13,693 bases of DNA from Methanomassiliicoccaceae archaeon (lineage in GTDB: Archaea > Thermoplasmatota > Thermoplasmata > Methanomassiliicoccales > Methanomethylophilaceae), in contig WQTN01000122.1 of assembly GCA_009786295.1 (NCBI GenBank), positions 1 to 13,693 on the forward strand, in the 5' to 3' direction. Position 1 is the first letter of the stretch. Each line of letters opens with the position of its first letter. Below, piece after piece: positions 6,085 through 13,258 of this stretch. Made by a program: the position numbers and the translations under genes. The notes under the pieces are model-generated. The model was not told the origin of the DNA. It saw only the letters and a program-made list of their open reading frames with translations, and ran no database searches.

Positions 6085-7346
6085 GGATGGCATTCAGCGG
6101 AGGGAGCCTGAAAGGGACCGTGAGTTCCCCTCCGTCAAAGAGCCACACGCACAGGGCGTTCTTCCTTTCCTCCATGGCGGACGGGGACAGCAGAATAACC
6201 AACTGCCTGATATCCGACGACACCCTTTCAACTCTCGGGGCCACGGAATCCATCGGCGCGGCCGTTCAGAGAAGGGGGGACGAAGTTCTTATCTCCGGAG
6301 GGAAGCTGCATGCTCCGAAGGGAACGGTGGATGCCGGAAACTCGGGGACCACGCTGCGCATATTCTCCGGCATAGCATCCATGTTCGACGAATGGGTCAC
6401 GGTCACCGGCGACGATTCGCTGAGAAAAAGACCGATGGGCCCGCTGTTGGAGGCATTGGGCAGAATGGGCGTCGAATGCCGTTCCGACGGCGGAAACCCT
6501 CCAGTGGAAATAAGGGGGTCTAACAAAGGAGGAAAGGTTGCGATCGAGGGGGGCGTAAGTTCCCAATTCATCACATCCCTTTTGATCACATCCCCGATGC
6601 TGGCCAATGATGTTGAGATAGAGATCGAAGGCAAGACCGTATCGGAGCCTTACTTGGACGTCACCACTCATATCATGAGATTGTTCGGCGCCGATGTGGT
6701 CAAAGAAAAGAATATCTTCAGAGTAAAAGGCGGTACAGGGTATCGCCCGTATGATTATGCCGTGCCGGCGGACTTCTCCTCCGCCGCGTTCCCGCTCGTC
6801 GCCGGAGCCCTGGGAGGCGAGGTGACCGTGAAGGGCCTGCAGATGGACGACCCCCAGGGAGACCGAGTAATAATCGATATCCTGAAGGACGCAGGTGCAT
6901 CCGTTTCCATCGCCGGGGATTCCGTGACAGTGAAAAAGAGGGATCTCAAAGCACAGGAGATAGACATAGGGAAATGCCCCGACCTGTTCCCCGTGCTCGC
7001 GGTGCTTCTGAGCACCGCCGAGGGAACCAGCAGATTATACGGCGCGCCGCAGCTCAGATTCAAGGAGAGCGACCGCATCAGGACAACGGCGGACATGCTG
7101 AAGGCCATAGGCGCCGATGCCGAGGGGACCGACGACGGCTGCGTCATCAGAGGAAAGAAGAAGCTTGCCGGAGGGGTCGTGAACAACGAAGGGGACCACC
7201 GCATCATGATGGCGGCGGCAGTAGCATCTTTATTGTGCGAACGCCCTGTAGTAATGGAGGAGGCGGAATGCTGTTCGGTCTCATACCCCGAATTCCCCGA
7301 ACACATGAGGTCTTTGGGAATGAAGGTCGAGGAGAAGGATCCATAA
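6081..7346 (+). CDS. aroA: 3-phosphoshikimate 1-carboxyvinyltransferase (EPSP synthase)
   Basis: It transfers the enolpyruvyl group of PEP to shikimate 3-phosphate. The product is 421 aa, normal for the family. Hallmarks in order: SPPSKSHTHRAF with K20, S21 and R25; DAGNSGTTLR from D84, the PEP/substrate loop; RKRPMGPLLEALGRMG; a SSQF substrate loop; ADFSSAAF with the catalytic aspartate D231; KESDRI from K328; and GDHRIMMAAAV with D372-R374. All active-site residues I can place are conserved. Its first base overlaps the shikimate kinase stop as ATGA. A second ATG at 6087 is possible. No strong Shine-Dalgarno is visible, so translational coupling is likely. The end TAATG overlaps the chorismate synthase start. 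Confidence 0.96.
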   Translation: MRMAFSGGSLKGTVSSPPSKSHTHRAFFLSSMADGDSRITNCLISDDTLSTLGATESIGAAVQRRGDEVLISGGKLHAPKGTVDAGNSGTTLRIFSGIASMFDEWVTVTGDDSLRKRPMGPLLEALGRMGVECRSDGGNPPVEIRGSNKGGKVAIEGGVSSQFITSLLITSPMLANDVEIEIEGKTVSEPYLDVTTHIMRLFGADVVKEKNIFRVKGGTGYRPYDYAVPADFSSAAFPLVAGALGGEVTVKGLQMDDPQGDRVIIDILKDAGASVSIAGDSVTVKKRDLKAQEIDIGKCPDLFPVLAVLLSTAEGTSRLYGAPQLRFKESDRIRTTADMLKAIGADAEGTDDGCVIRGKKKLAGGVVNNEGDHRIMMAAAVASLLCERPVVMEEAECCSVSYPEFPEHMRSLGMKVEEKDP

Positions 7347-8407
7347 TGTACCAGATCGGAAGTTCTGTTGTGTTCACTCTGTACGGAGAAAGCCATTCCG
7401 AATACATAGGAGGACTTATCGAGGGCATTCCGAAGGACATGATCATCAATGTTGATCTGATCAACAGGGACCTTGACCTAAGGAAACCGACCAAAGGCAT
7501 CGGTACTCCTAGGACCGAGCCGGACGAGGTTGAGTTCCTCTCCGGCATTTGGGACGGTAAGGCAACCGGGGAAAAGATACATTACAGGATCAGGAACACC
7601 AATACCGACAGCTCAAAGTACGATGTTTTCAACAGAACTCCCCGGCCGGGACACGCCGACCTTCCCGCTTTGGTGAAATTCCCGGACCATAAGATCAAAG
7701 GAGGCAACCAATTCTCAGGAAGGCTTACCGTTTCGATAGTCGTGGCAGGCAGCATCGCGAGGCAGTTCATCTCTCAGCACGGGATCAGCGTGGCCGCTTT
7801 CACAAGATCCATCGGAAAGATAAAGGACGAGGAAGAGCGGACCTTCGAAGACGCCGTCGGATCGAAAGAACATCCGACGATGGCCGCCACCGCAGAACTG
7901 GATTCCATGATGACCCGGGAGATATTGGACGCTTCTGCGGACGAGGACAGCGTCGGAGGCGTTATCGAGTGTATAACGACCGGCCTCCCGATAGGCTTGG
8001 GCGGAACCTGGTTCGATTCTCTCGATGCCGATATAGCAAGGGCGGTCTTCGGCATCCCTGCATGCAAAGGCGTCGAGTTCGGCAAAGGATTCGAGCTCAC
8101 GAAGATGAGGGGATCCGAAAGCAACGATCCGTTTTATTACGATGAGGGAGTGAAACTGCACTCCAACAACATGGGCGGGATATTGGGCGGAATGAGCGAC
8201 GGCGCCCCGATGGTGTTCCGGGCGGCCTTCAAACCCACTCCGTCCATAGGAAAGGAGCAGGACACGGTCGATCTTGAACTGATGGAGAATGCCAAGGTGA
8301 AAATCGCCGGAAGGCATGACCCGTGCATAGTGCCGAGAGCGGTCATTGTTGTTGAGAGCGTCGCATGCCTTGTCCTCGCGGACCAGATAATAAAAGAAGA
8401 ACGGTGA
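7346..8407 (+). CDS. aroC: Chorismate synthase
   Basis: It converts EPSP to chorismate with reduced FMN, the last step of the shared aromatic pathway. The product is 353 aa. The N-terminal GESH (H17) and PGHAD (H103) provide the two conserved histidines. The C-terminal signature RHDPCIVPRAVIVVES (from R323) fits the family pattern fully, and RGSESND and GGILGGMSDG are also present. The middle signature differs: GGNQFSGR (119-126) stands where E. coli-type enzymes have GGGRSSAR. As I recall, this is closer to the GGGHFSGR form of many Firmicutes enzymes. The start ATG 7346 shares one base with the aroA stop (TAATG), and a weak GGAG lies at 7331. A longer in-frame extension back to 6974 lies inside aroA and is not part of the gene. 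It is last in the operon, and the 70-nt gap that follows ends in a T-rich stretch (about 8470-8479). Confidence 0.95.
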   Translation: MYQIGSSVVFTLYGESHSEYIGGLIEGIPKDMIINVDLINRDLDLRKPTKGIGTPRTEPDEVEFLSGIWDGKATGEKIHYRIRNTNTDSSKYDVFNRTPRPGHADLPALVKFPDHKIKGGNQFSGRLTVSIVVAGSIARQFISQHGISVAAFTRSIGKIKDEEERTFEDAVGSKEHPTMAATAELDSMMTREILDASADEDSVGGVIECITTGLPIGLGGTWFDSLDADIARAVFGIPACKGVEFGKGFELTKMRGSESNDPFYYDEGVKLHSNNMGGILGGMSDGAPMVFRAAFKPTPSIGKEQDTVDLELMENAKVKIAGRHDPCIVPRAVIVVESVACLVLADQIIKEER

Positions 8408-8477
8408 TCCGGCGTTTTACCGAAAGCCTCCTGGCTGTCCAAGGATACTGGCACAATGTCGGAAAGTGATTTCGATT

Positions 8478-8828
8478 TTAACGCGCCTCAATCTCTTTCA
8501 ACATCTTCTCGCAAGCGTCTTTCAGTAACGGAATCTCTTCAGTTATTGTAAGCCATATTTTGGTAAGGTCTATCCTGTGGTACCGATGCGCGATTATGTC
8601 CCGCATACCAGCTATATTGCTCCATGGTATTTCCTGATGTTTGTTTGTCAATTCATCGGACAGGTCCTTAACATTCTTTCCGATCTGTTCGATACAGAAT
8701 GAGCAGGCATGCTGACATATCTTGCTGTCCAAAAAATCCTCCATATCATTTCCCGTCTCTTCTATTGATTGCTTTATCTCATTGCAATAGTAAAGGATCG
8801 TTCTCAGCAGGAGGACATCATTGCGCAT
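8478..8828 (-). CDS. HEPN-domain toxin (HepT/DUF86 family)
   Basis: This 116-residue all-helical protein carries the HEPN ribonuclease motif R-x4-H-x-Y as RDIIAHRY (R76, H81, Y83). In the type VII toxin-antitoxin systems studied, HepT is an RNase. Its partner MNT nucleotidyltransferase neutralises it by adding AMP to the tyrosine of this motif. Here the MNT gene lies directly upstream and overlaps by 11 nt (8818-8828), so the two are cotranscribed and coupled. ATG 8828 is chosen over TTG 8837; a purine-rich GAGGGA precedes it. The stop is TAA. The gene converges on aroC with 70 nt between. Confidence 0.88.
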   Translation of the reverse strand: MRNDVLLLRTILYYCNEIKQSIEETGNDMEDFLDSKICQHACSFCIEQIGKNVKDLSDELTNKHQEIPWSNIAGMRDIIAHRYHRIDLTKIWLTITEEIPLLKDACEKMLKEIEAR

Positions 8829-9129
8829 AAAGTTCAATTCCCTCTCTCATCACTATATCCAGAAACTCATCTTCAAGTGCTTCTTTATCTACTATGTCTA
8901 TTTCGCACCCGACCGCATCGCGCAATTCACGGAAGAATCCTGACAGGACAAACAGCGTTCTTATCTTTCCGGATTCGATACAAAAATCGTAATCGCTGTA
9001 CTCGTTGTAATCTCCTCTGGCAACTGAACCGAAAAGATATATCTTATCCACGCCGTACTTCTCTGCCACTGGCCTTACTATCGCCCTCAGTTCTTCAACG
9101 GTGTACCTTTTGCGAGTTGCCATGACCAT
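8818..9129 (-). CDS. MNT-type nucleotidyltransferase antitoxin
   Basis: The 103-residue minimal nucleotidyltransferase has the diagnostic GS-x10-DxD: G34 S35 in LFGSVARGD, then D46 and D48 in YSDYDF. The third acidic residue is D78 in CEIDIV, so the catalytic triad is intact. By analogy with characterised HepT/MntA pairs it should inactivate the HEPN toxin by AMPylation using ATP. ATG 9129 is favoured because a TATA-like TTTAAA at 9153-9158 lies about 27 nt upstream, fitting a leaderless start. ATG 9123 is the alternative and loses two residues. A broken PIN gene lies upstream on the same strand. Confidence 0.9.
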   Translation of the reverse strand: MVMATRKRYTVEELRAIVRPVAEKYGVDKIYLFGSVARGDYNEYSDYDFCIESGKIRTLFVLSGFFRELRDAVGCEIDIVDKEALEDEFLDIVMREGIELYAQ

Positions 9130-9152
9130 AGTGTCATATCTGTCTCGTATTG

Positions 9153-9158
9153 TTTAAA
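9153..9158 (-). promoter_or_regulatory. TATA-like box of the MNT-HEPN operon
   Basis: TTTAAA sits within GATTTAAACAAT on the minus strand, about 27 nt before ATG 9129. No Shine-Dalgarno lies between, so a leaderless message is likely. Confidence 0.45.
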
Positions 9159-9188
9159 TCTTGTCCGTATTTTCTGAGAATAAAACTG

Positions 9189-9317
9189 CTAATCGATCAC
9201 GCAGCTTGGCAGCACCATTATGTGCTGTCCGGTGACCACATCGATCATTCGCGTCAGAACCGGAGAAGATATGATGAACGCCGAAAACAAGACGTTCGTA
9301 TCAAACATTATCCGCAT
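9189..9317 (-). pseudogene. Truncated PIN-domain protein (N-terminal fragment)
   Basis: From ATG 9317 the frame reads MRIMFDTNVLFSAFI and ends LPSCVID at TAG (9191-9189), only 42 residues. The start is a typical PIN ribonuclease N-terminus with the first catalytic aspartate in DTNV. Complete PIN domains are about 130 residues and usually continue after VID with the catalytic glutamate (VIDEL). Here TAG replaces that glutamate codon, which one G-to-T change from GAG would explain. Beyond the TAG the same frame (QFYSQKIRTRF) shows no clear PIN sequence, so the rest has probably been lost. A purine-rich GGAAAG precedes the ATG. No partner antitoxin is visible. Confidence 0.65.
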
Positions 9318-9407
9318 TGCGTTCTTTCCGCATTTCCGAAACACTAACATACTAACTGTACACATTAGGGATACATACCTAAGCACTAATCAAAAACCAG
9401 TGAGAAA

Positions 9408-9614
9408 ATGCCGATAGAATCTTTCTACGAAATGTTGGTAATTGATACGCCGGAAAAGGCGAAGAGATTAGTGGAGGCCTTCGAGGCCGCAGAACGGAGA
9501 GGCCCTTACACACCCAAACATGATGTGATGAGGGAGCTTGAAGAGGGCAAGAAGATCATGAAAGAGTACTTTGAGAAATGCAGAGCGGAGGAAGAAAGGA
9601 GCGGCCCTCAATGA
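9408..9614 (+). CDS. Small putative antitoxin paired with a GNAT toxin
   Basis: This 68-residue, highly charged and probably helical protein has an N-terminal SFYEMLVIDTPEKAKRLVEAF block (residues 5-25). A linker (RRGPYTPKHD) and an acidic/basic helix rich in E and K follow. It is not a ribbon-helix-helix protein, the usual antitoxin for GNAT toxins. I recall similar short proteins encoded just before GNAT genes in Firmicutes, Actinobacteria and methanogens. Its position, small size and 4-nt ATGA overlap with the acetyltransferase suggest it is the antitoxin. No clear TATA box or Shine-Dalgarno could be fixed upstream in the 90-nt gap that separates it from the divergent PIN fragment. Confidence 0.72.
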   Translation: MPIESFYEMLVIDTPEKAKRLVEAFEAAERRGPYTPKHDVMRELEEGKKIMKEYFEKCRAEEERSGPQ

Positions 9615-10150
9615 GTCCTGTGTTATACAGGCTTCATGATTTGATTTCTGAAAGCGATGGAAACAGCCTGCGGTCTTTACTGTCATCGTTCACGTGCTCA
9701 GCCGAACCTGCTGCCGAAGATTTTCTGAAAAATATCGCCATCAGACATGAGAGAAATGCCGTCTCCAGAACATATGTGTTTCTGGAACAAAACCGTTCGG
9801 ACAAATATGTTATCAAAGGATTCTTTACCCTTGCCGTCAAATGCCTTGCAGTAAATGAGTGCCACAGCATTCCGGGAGATGTGCTCGAAAAGATGAACGT
9901 TGATCATGGGGTTGCGCAGGCATATCTGCTGGGGCAACTAGCAAAGGCAGACGGAACGGAGAAATGGTTCGGAAAAGAAATGATAGAACATGCCTTTGAC
10001 TTCTTCTCTAAAGGCAATGACATGTTCGGATGCATAGTGGTCCGCCTTGACTGTAAAGACAACCTGCTCGGATATTATGAATCCTGCGGATTTGCTCTGA
10101 CAGGCAAGAACAGCAACGGAACCCTGAACCAGATGGTCGCCATCATCTGA
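9611..10150 (+). CDS. GNAT-family acetyltransferase toxin (TacT-like)
   Basis: The 179-residue protein resembles GNAT toxins, which acetylate aminoacyl-tRNA and block translation. Visible features are FLKNIAIRHERNAVSRTYVF near residues 38-57, the core strand KGFFTLAV (69-76), YLLGQLAKADG (105-115), and the acetyl-CoA loop and helix WFGKEMIEHAFDFF (119-132). The C-terminal motif is LDCKDNLLGYYESCGF (146-161), in which Y156 is the probable catalytic tyrosine. The LGQLAK form with a weak Q-x-x-G-x-G loop marks a divergent subgroup. ATG 9611 overlaps the antitoxin stop as ATGA and has AAAGGAG (9595-9601) at 9-nt spacing. An upstream ATG at 9578 lies within the antitoxin gene and lacks such a signal. 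The gene converges on ilvD with a 35-nt gap that holds nothing recognisable. Confidence 0.82.
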   Translation: MSPVLYRLHDLISESDGNSLRSLLSSFTCSAEPAAEDFLKNIAIRHERNAVSRTYVFLEQNRSDKYVIKGFFTLAVKCLAVNECHSIPGDVLEKMNVDHGVAQAYLLGQLAKADGTEKWFGKEMIEHAFDFFSKGNDMFGCIVVRLDCKDNLLGYYESCGFALTGKNSNGTLNQMVAII

Positions 10151-10185
10151 TCTCTCTGAGAAAAGTGAAGGTCTTGGAAACTCTG

Positions 10186-11832
10186 TTACTCCAGATACGC
10201 TCCGTTGGCCCCGTTGGTGACCAGCTTCCTGTATCTTCTCTGAACTCCCGTCACCGGGCGTTCGACAACCTTCACTTTAGAGAGGCGGTCTTTCATCTCC
10301 TGATCGGAGATCTTCACATTGAGCTTCCTCGCCGGGATGTCTATCTCTATTATGTCGCCGTCTTTCACAGCGGATATCGGGCCTTTCTCGTAAGCTTCCG
10401 GCGAGACGTGGCCTATCGCGCCGCCTCTTGTGGCGCCTGAGAACCTTCCGTCCGTTATCAGAGCAACAGAATCCCCGAGGCCCATTCCCATTATCAGGCT
10501 TGTCGGGGACAGCATCTCCGGCATCCCGGGTGCGCCTTTGGGCCCTTCATATCTTATGATGACCGCATCTCCCGCAGATATCTTCCCGGATGTGATCGCT
10601 TCCGTCGCTTCTCTCTCGGAGTCGAACACTTTAGCTTTCCCCGTGAATCTCATCATGTTCCCGCTCACGGCCGCCTGCTTTACGACTGAACCCTGCGGCG
10701 CAAGGTTCCCTTTCAGTATCGCTATCCCGCCCTGCTCGTGGAAGGGTTTGTTCAAAGGCCTCAGTATCTCATCGTCCAGGACCTCCGCCTCCTCCGCGAT
10801 CTGCATGACGCTCTTTCCGTTCACGGTGGGGGCGTCCTCTATCAACCCCTTTAATCTTTTCAGGACCGCCGGCATTCCTCCCGCATTGTCGAGGTCGCGT
10901 ATCGAGAACATCCCTGCCGGCCTGAGGCTTGTGATGTGCGGTATCTGCCTGGATATCTCGTCGAAGAGATCCAGCGTCACGTTCTGCCCGAACTCCTTGG
11001 ATATAGCGGGGATGTGGAGCGCGGTGTTGGTGGACCCTCCTATCGCCATGTCCACACGGACAGCGTTCCTGAATGACCTCATTGTCACTATGTCTCTCGG
11101 CTTGATGTCCTTCCTGACCAGCTCGACTATTCTTTTGCCTGTTTCCTTTGCGATCTTCAGCTTCTTCCCGTCCACCGCCAGTGACGTTCCGCAGCCTGTG
11201 AGGCTCATTCCCAGCACTTCGGTGAGGCATGCCATCGAGTTCGCTGTGAACAGCCCGGAACAGCTTCCTTTCCCCGGGCATGCGGCGCACTCTATTGTCT
11301 TCACGAAGCTCTCGTCCACCGCGCCCGCGGAATACGAACCGAGCGCCTCGAACACGGACTGAAGGTCCAGGGACTCCGCGTCGCGGCTTCCGGCCTCCAT
11401 GGCGCCTCCCGTTATCAGGATCGCCGGGACGTTCATCCTTCCAGCTGCCATGAGCATTCCCGGCGTTATCTTGTCGCAGTTAGTAACTCCGACCCAGCCG
11501 TCGAACGCATGGCCTTCGACCATCACCTCGCAGCAGTCCGATATGACTTCCCTTGATATCAGGGAGAACCTCATCCCGTTGTGGCCCATCGCTATGCCGT
11601 CGCATATCGCCGGGACGCCGAAGGTGAAGGGTTTGCCTCCCGCCTCTATTATTCCTTCCCTGACCGCTTCCGTGATCTCATTGAGGTGGAGGTGGCCAGG
11701 CACGATGTCATTCCAGGAGTTGGCTATGCCTATGAAGGGCTTCTCGAAATCCTCGTCCGTCAGACCGTCCGCTCTCAGCAGGCTTCTGGCGGGTGCGCTT
11801 CCTATTCCTTTTCTGATGACATCGCTTCTCAT
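10186..11832 (-). CDS. ilvD: Dihydroxy-acid dehydratase
   Basis: It dehydrates 2,3-dihydroxy-isovalerate and -methylvalerate to the 2-oxo acids of valine and isoleucine synthesis, using an iron-sulfur cluster and Mg2+. The product is 548 aa, the usual length. GIANSWNDIVPGHLHL, CDGIAMGHNGM, TNCDKITPGM (C119), CPGKGSCSGLFTANSM (C191) and the C-terminal TDGRFSGATRG are all present. The third cluster cysteine of [2Fe-2S] enzymes (PCN) is replaced here by PGH, as in E. coli. I therefore expect the oxygen-sensitive [4Fe-4S] form, which fits an anaerobe. ATG 11832 is preferred, with AGGTTGAT 4 nt upstream; a TTG at 11841 would add three residues. The stop is TAA. It lies 58 nt downstream of the second ATPase on the same strand and has its own TATA-like box. 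Confidence 0.97.
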   Translation of the reverse strand: MRSDVIRKGIGSAPARSLLRADGLTDEDFEKPFIGIANSWNDIVPGHLHLNEITEAVREGIIEAGGKPFTFGVPAICDGIAMGHNGMRFSLISREVISDCCEVMVEGHAFDGWVGVTNCDKITPGMLMAAGRMNVPAILITGGAMEAGSRDAESLDLQSVFEALGSYSAGAVDESFVKTIECAACPGKGSCSGLFTANSMACLTEVLGMSLTGCGTSLAVDGKKLKIAKETGKRIVELVRKDIKPRDIVTMRSFRNAVRVDMAIGGSTNTALHIPAISKEFGQNVTLDLFDEISRQIPHITSLRPAGMFSIRDLDNAGGMPAVLKRLKGLIEDAPTVNGKSVMQIAEEAEVLDDEILRPLNKPFHEQGGIAILKGNLAPQGSVVKQAAVSGNMMRFTGKAKVFDSEREATEAITSGKISAGDAVIIRYEGPKGAPGMPEMLSPTSLIMGMGLGDSVALITDGRFSGATRGGAIGHVSPEAYEKGPISAVKDGDIIEIDIPARKLNVKISDQEMKDRLSKVKVVERPVTGVQRRYRKLVTNGANGAYLE

Positions 11833-11862
11833 CGGAATCAACCTATCTCCACAATGAACGAT

Positions 11863-11874
11863 GATATATCTAAA
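11863..11874 (-). promoter_or_regulatory. TATA-like box of ilvD
   Basis: TTTAGATATATC on the minus strand is centred about 35 nt before ATG 11832. A start near 11842 would leave a short leader that carries the Shine-Dalgarno-like AGGTTGAT. Confidence 0.45.
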
Positions 11875-11889
11875 TGATTGTCAGATGTT

Positions 11890-13104
11890 TCATTCATATT
11901 CTTCAAGAAGGAAATCGAGGATATTCACCACTTTTATTCCTTCGATGTTTTTTGCCGGGTACAATTCATTTGTGATTATTGTTTTCGGATGATTGTCGCC
12001 TGTTGAGAGGAGCGATCTTATCTCGCGTTTTTTGACCTCTTCATCGTACAGATTGTCAATGACCTGATAATAATGCCTGAATTCTTCTTCTTTGACAATG
12101 AAATCTATTTCCTTGCCGTCTACCTGACCGACGACAACTTCTTTACCCCTTGTGAGCAGTTCCAGGAAGACCAGGTTTTCCAATACTCCTGATCGGTCTT
12201 CTTCGTTATAGCCGACAGCATTGTTCCTGATCCCGAGATCGGCCGCATAAAATTTATCCGCGGTCCGGAGGTACTCCTTTGCCTTGATATCATATTTTTT
12301 CCCCCTGCACACCAGGTATGCTGTCTCAAGGTAGTGGATGTACGTATCTGCTGTCATTGGGTGCGTTCTTCCGCCTTTGCTTGTAATGTAATTTGAAATG
12401 CTCCGGACCGACGTTTGATTACCTATGTTCTTCATCAAAAATCTAGAGATGTTCTTTATTGTGACAATATCTCTTATTTCATTTCTCTCGATCACATCTT
12501 TCAGGAAAACCGTATCATATATTCCTGACAGTATCATATTGTGATCCGCTTTGTTGTCACTCTCAAAGAGTGCGATTATGGGGAATCCCCCGTATCTCTT
12601 ATAATTGTCCAGTGCCTCTTTCAGATCTCCTGTCCTGTCCTTGCCGAATTTAACATATTCTCTGAAAGAAAGAGGATGCATTTTGATCTCCACATATCTG
12701 CCGGCAATATGTGTCGTAAACTCGGATGACATCAGACGTGCATTGGACCCCGTTATGTATATGTCTGCACCTAAGGCATACATTGCACCTACCGCTTTTT
12801 CCCAACCCTCGACATTTTGTATCTCATCAAAGAAAATATAACTGCCTTTGGACAATTCGATATTGTTCTTGACTTCTTTCAACAGCGTTTCGTAATCCTC
12901 TATCCAAAGATGATCGGGGTGATCGAACCTCATATGAAGGGTTTTCTCCGGAGGGACCCCGGATTCAATGATGCGGTCTTTGAACATTTCCATAACAGTG
13001 GACTTTCCGCATCTTCTTATCCCCGTTATGATTTTTATAAGGTCTATATCTTTGAATCTGAAAAGTGTATCCAGATACTTGTTTCTTTCCAAATTCTTTG
13101 TCAT
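11890..13104 (-). CDS. AAA ATPase with DUF4143 domain, second copy
   Basis: The 404-residue protein has Walker A GIRRCGKS (28-35), Walker B YIFFDEIQ (89-96) and a sensor-like YITGSNARL. The DUF4143 C-terminal half contains ENLVFLELL and KEIDF. Where the first ATPase has IEAK, this one has YYQVID, so the last nuclease-type E-x-K pair is missing. That is common in this branch of the family as I recall it. It differs clearly in sequence from the ATPase at 1439-2797, so it is not a recent duplicate. Its function is unknown; such proteins are often accessory and mobile. The start ATG 13104 has TTTAAATA (13128-13135) about 27 nt upstream, giving a leaderless message. Two 16-bp inverted repeats lie just beyond. 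The gene is AT-rich compared with ilvD, suggesting transfer. The stop is TGA. Confidence 0.88.
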   Translation of the reverse strand: MTKNLERNKYLDTLFRFKDIDLIKIITGIRRCGKSTVMEMFKDRIIESGVPPEKTLHMRFDHPDHLWIEDYETLLKEVKNNIELSKGSYIFFDEIQNVEGWEKAVGAMYALGADIYITGSNARLMSSEFTTHIAGRYVEIKMHPLSFREYVKFGKDRTGDLKEALDNYKRYGGFPIIALFESDNKADHNMILSGIYDTVFLKDVIERNEIRDIVTIKNISRFLMKNIGNQTSVRSISNYITSKGGRTHPMTADTYIHYLETAYLVCRGKKYDIKAKEYLRTADKFYAADLGIRNNAVGYNEEDRSGVLENLVFLELLTRGKEVVVGQVDGKEIDFIVKEEEFRHYYQVIDNLYDEEVKKREIRSLLSTGDNHPKTIITNELYPAKNIEGIKVVNILDFLLEEYE

Positions 13105-13127
13105 TATGTATGATATATTATTTACGA

Positions 13128-13135
13128 TATTTAAA
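13128..13135 (-). promoter_or_regulatory. TATA box of the second DUF4143 ATPase
   Basis: TTTAAATA is centred about 27 nt before ATG 13104, the expected spacing for a leaderless archaeal transcript. It lies between the ATG and the inverted repeat at 13147-13207. Confidence 0.5.
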
Positions 13136-13146
13136 TGCTGTCAAAA

Positions 13147-13207
13147 TGATATAATATATTATCTTAAAATTATTATTTCTTACAAGCATGAATAATATAT
13201 TATATCA
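13147..13207. repeat. 16-bp perfect inverted repeat upstream of the second ATPase
   Basis: TGATATAATATATTAT at 13147-13162 recurs as its exact reverse complement at 13192-13207, with 29 bp between. Each arm contains the 12-bp palindrome ATAATATATTAT. A shorter relative, TGATATATTAT, lies at 13111-13121 next to the start codon. The spacing and position immediately upstream of the TATA box suggest a binding site for a dimeric or multimeric regulator, possibly the ATPase itself. Confidence 0.75.
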
Positions 13208-13212
13208 CACAG

Positions 13213-13254
13213 AAAAAATTAGAGTTGATACACTCCTGTTGTTTATAAACAGGC
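13213..13254 (-). terminator. Possible terminator of the TIM-barrel gene
   Basis: Beginning 5 nt after the stop, the minus strand shows CCTGTT and AACAGG arms that can pair around a 7-nt loop (13253-13235). The 12-bp palindrome TGTTTATAAACA (13240-13251) lies inside. A TTTTTT run follows at 13218-13213. Archaeal termination relies mainly on T-rich stretches, so the T run is the better evidence. The palindrome could instead be a regulatory site. Confidence 0.4.
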
Positions 13255-13258
13255 TTCC

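Noticed and set aside
9189..9290. Pyrrolysine read-through to restore the PIN domain
   Set aside because: The frame after the TAG does not resemble a PIN domain, so read-through would not restore a functional protein.
10430..11362. A 310-codon plus-strand frame opposite ilvD
   Set aside because: ilvD on the minus strand is full length with all motifs, and the opposite frame is a by-product of its codon bias.
13225..13258. tRNA or structured RNA around the CCTGTT/AACAGG hairpin
   Set aside because: The hairpin is short and isolated, with no cloverleaf or other conserved RNA pattern around it. A terminator or protein-binding palindrome is simpler.
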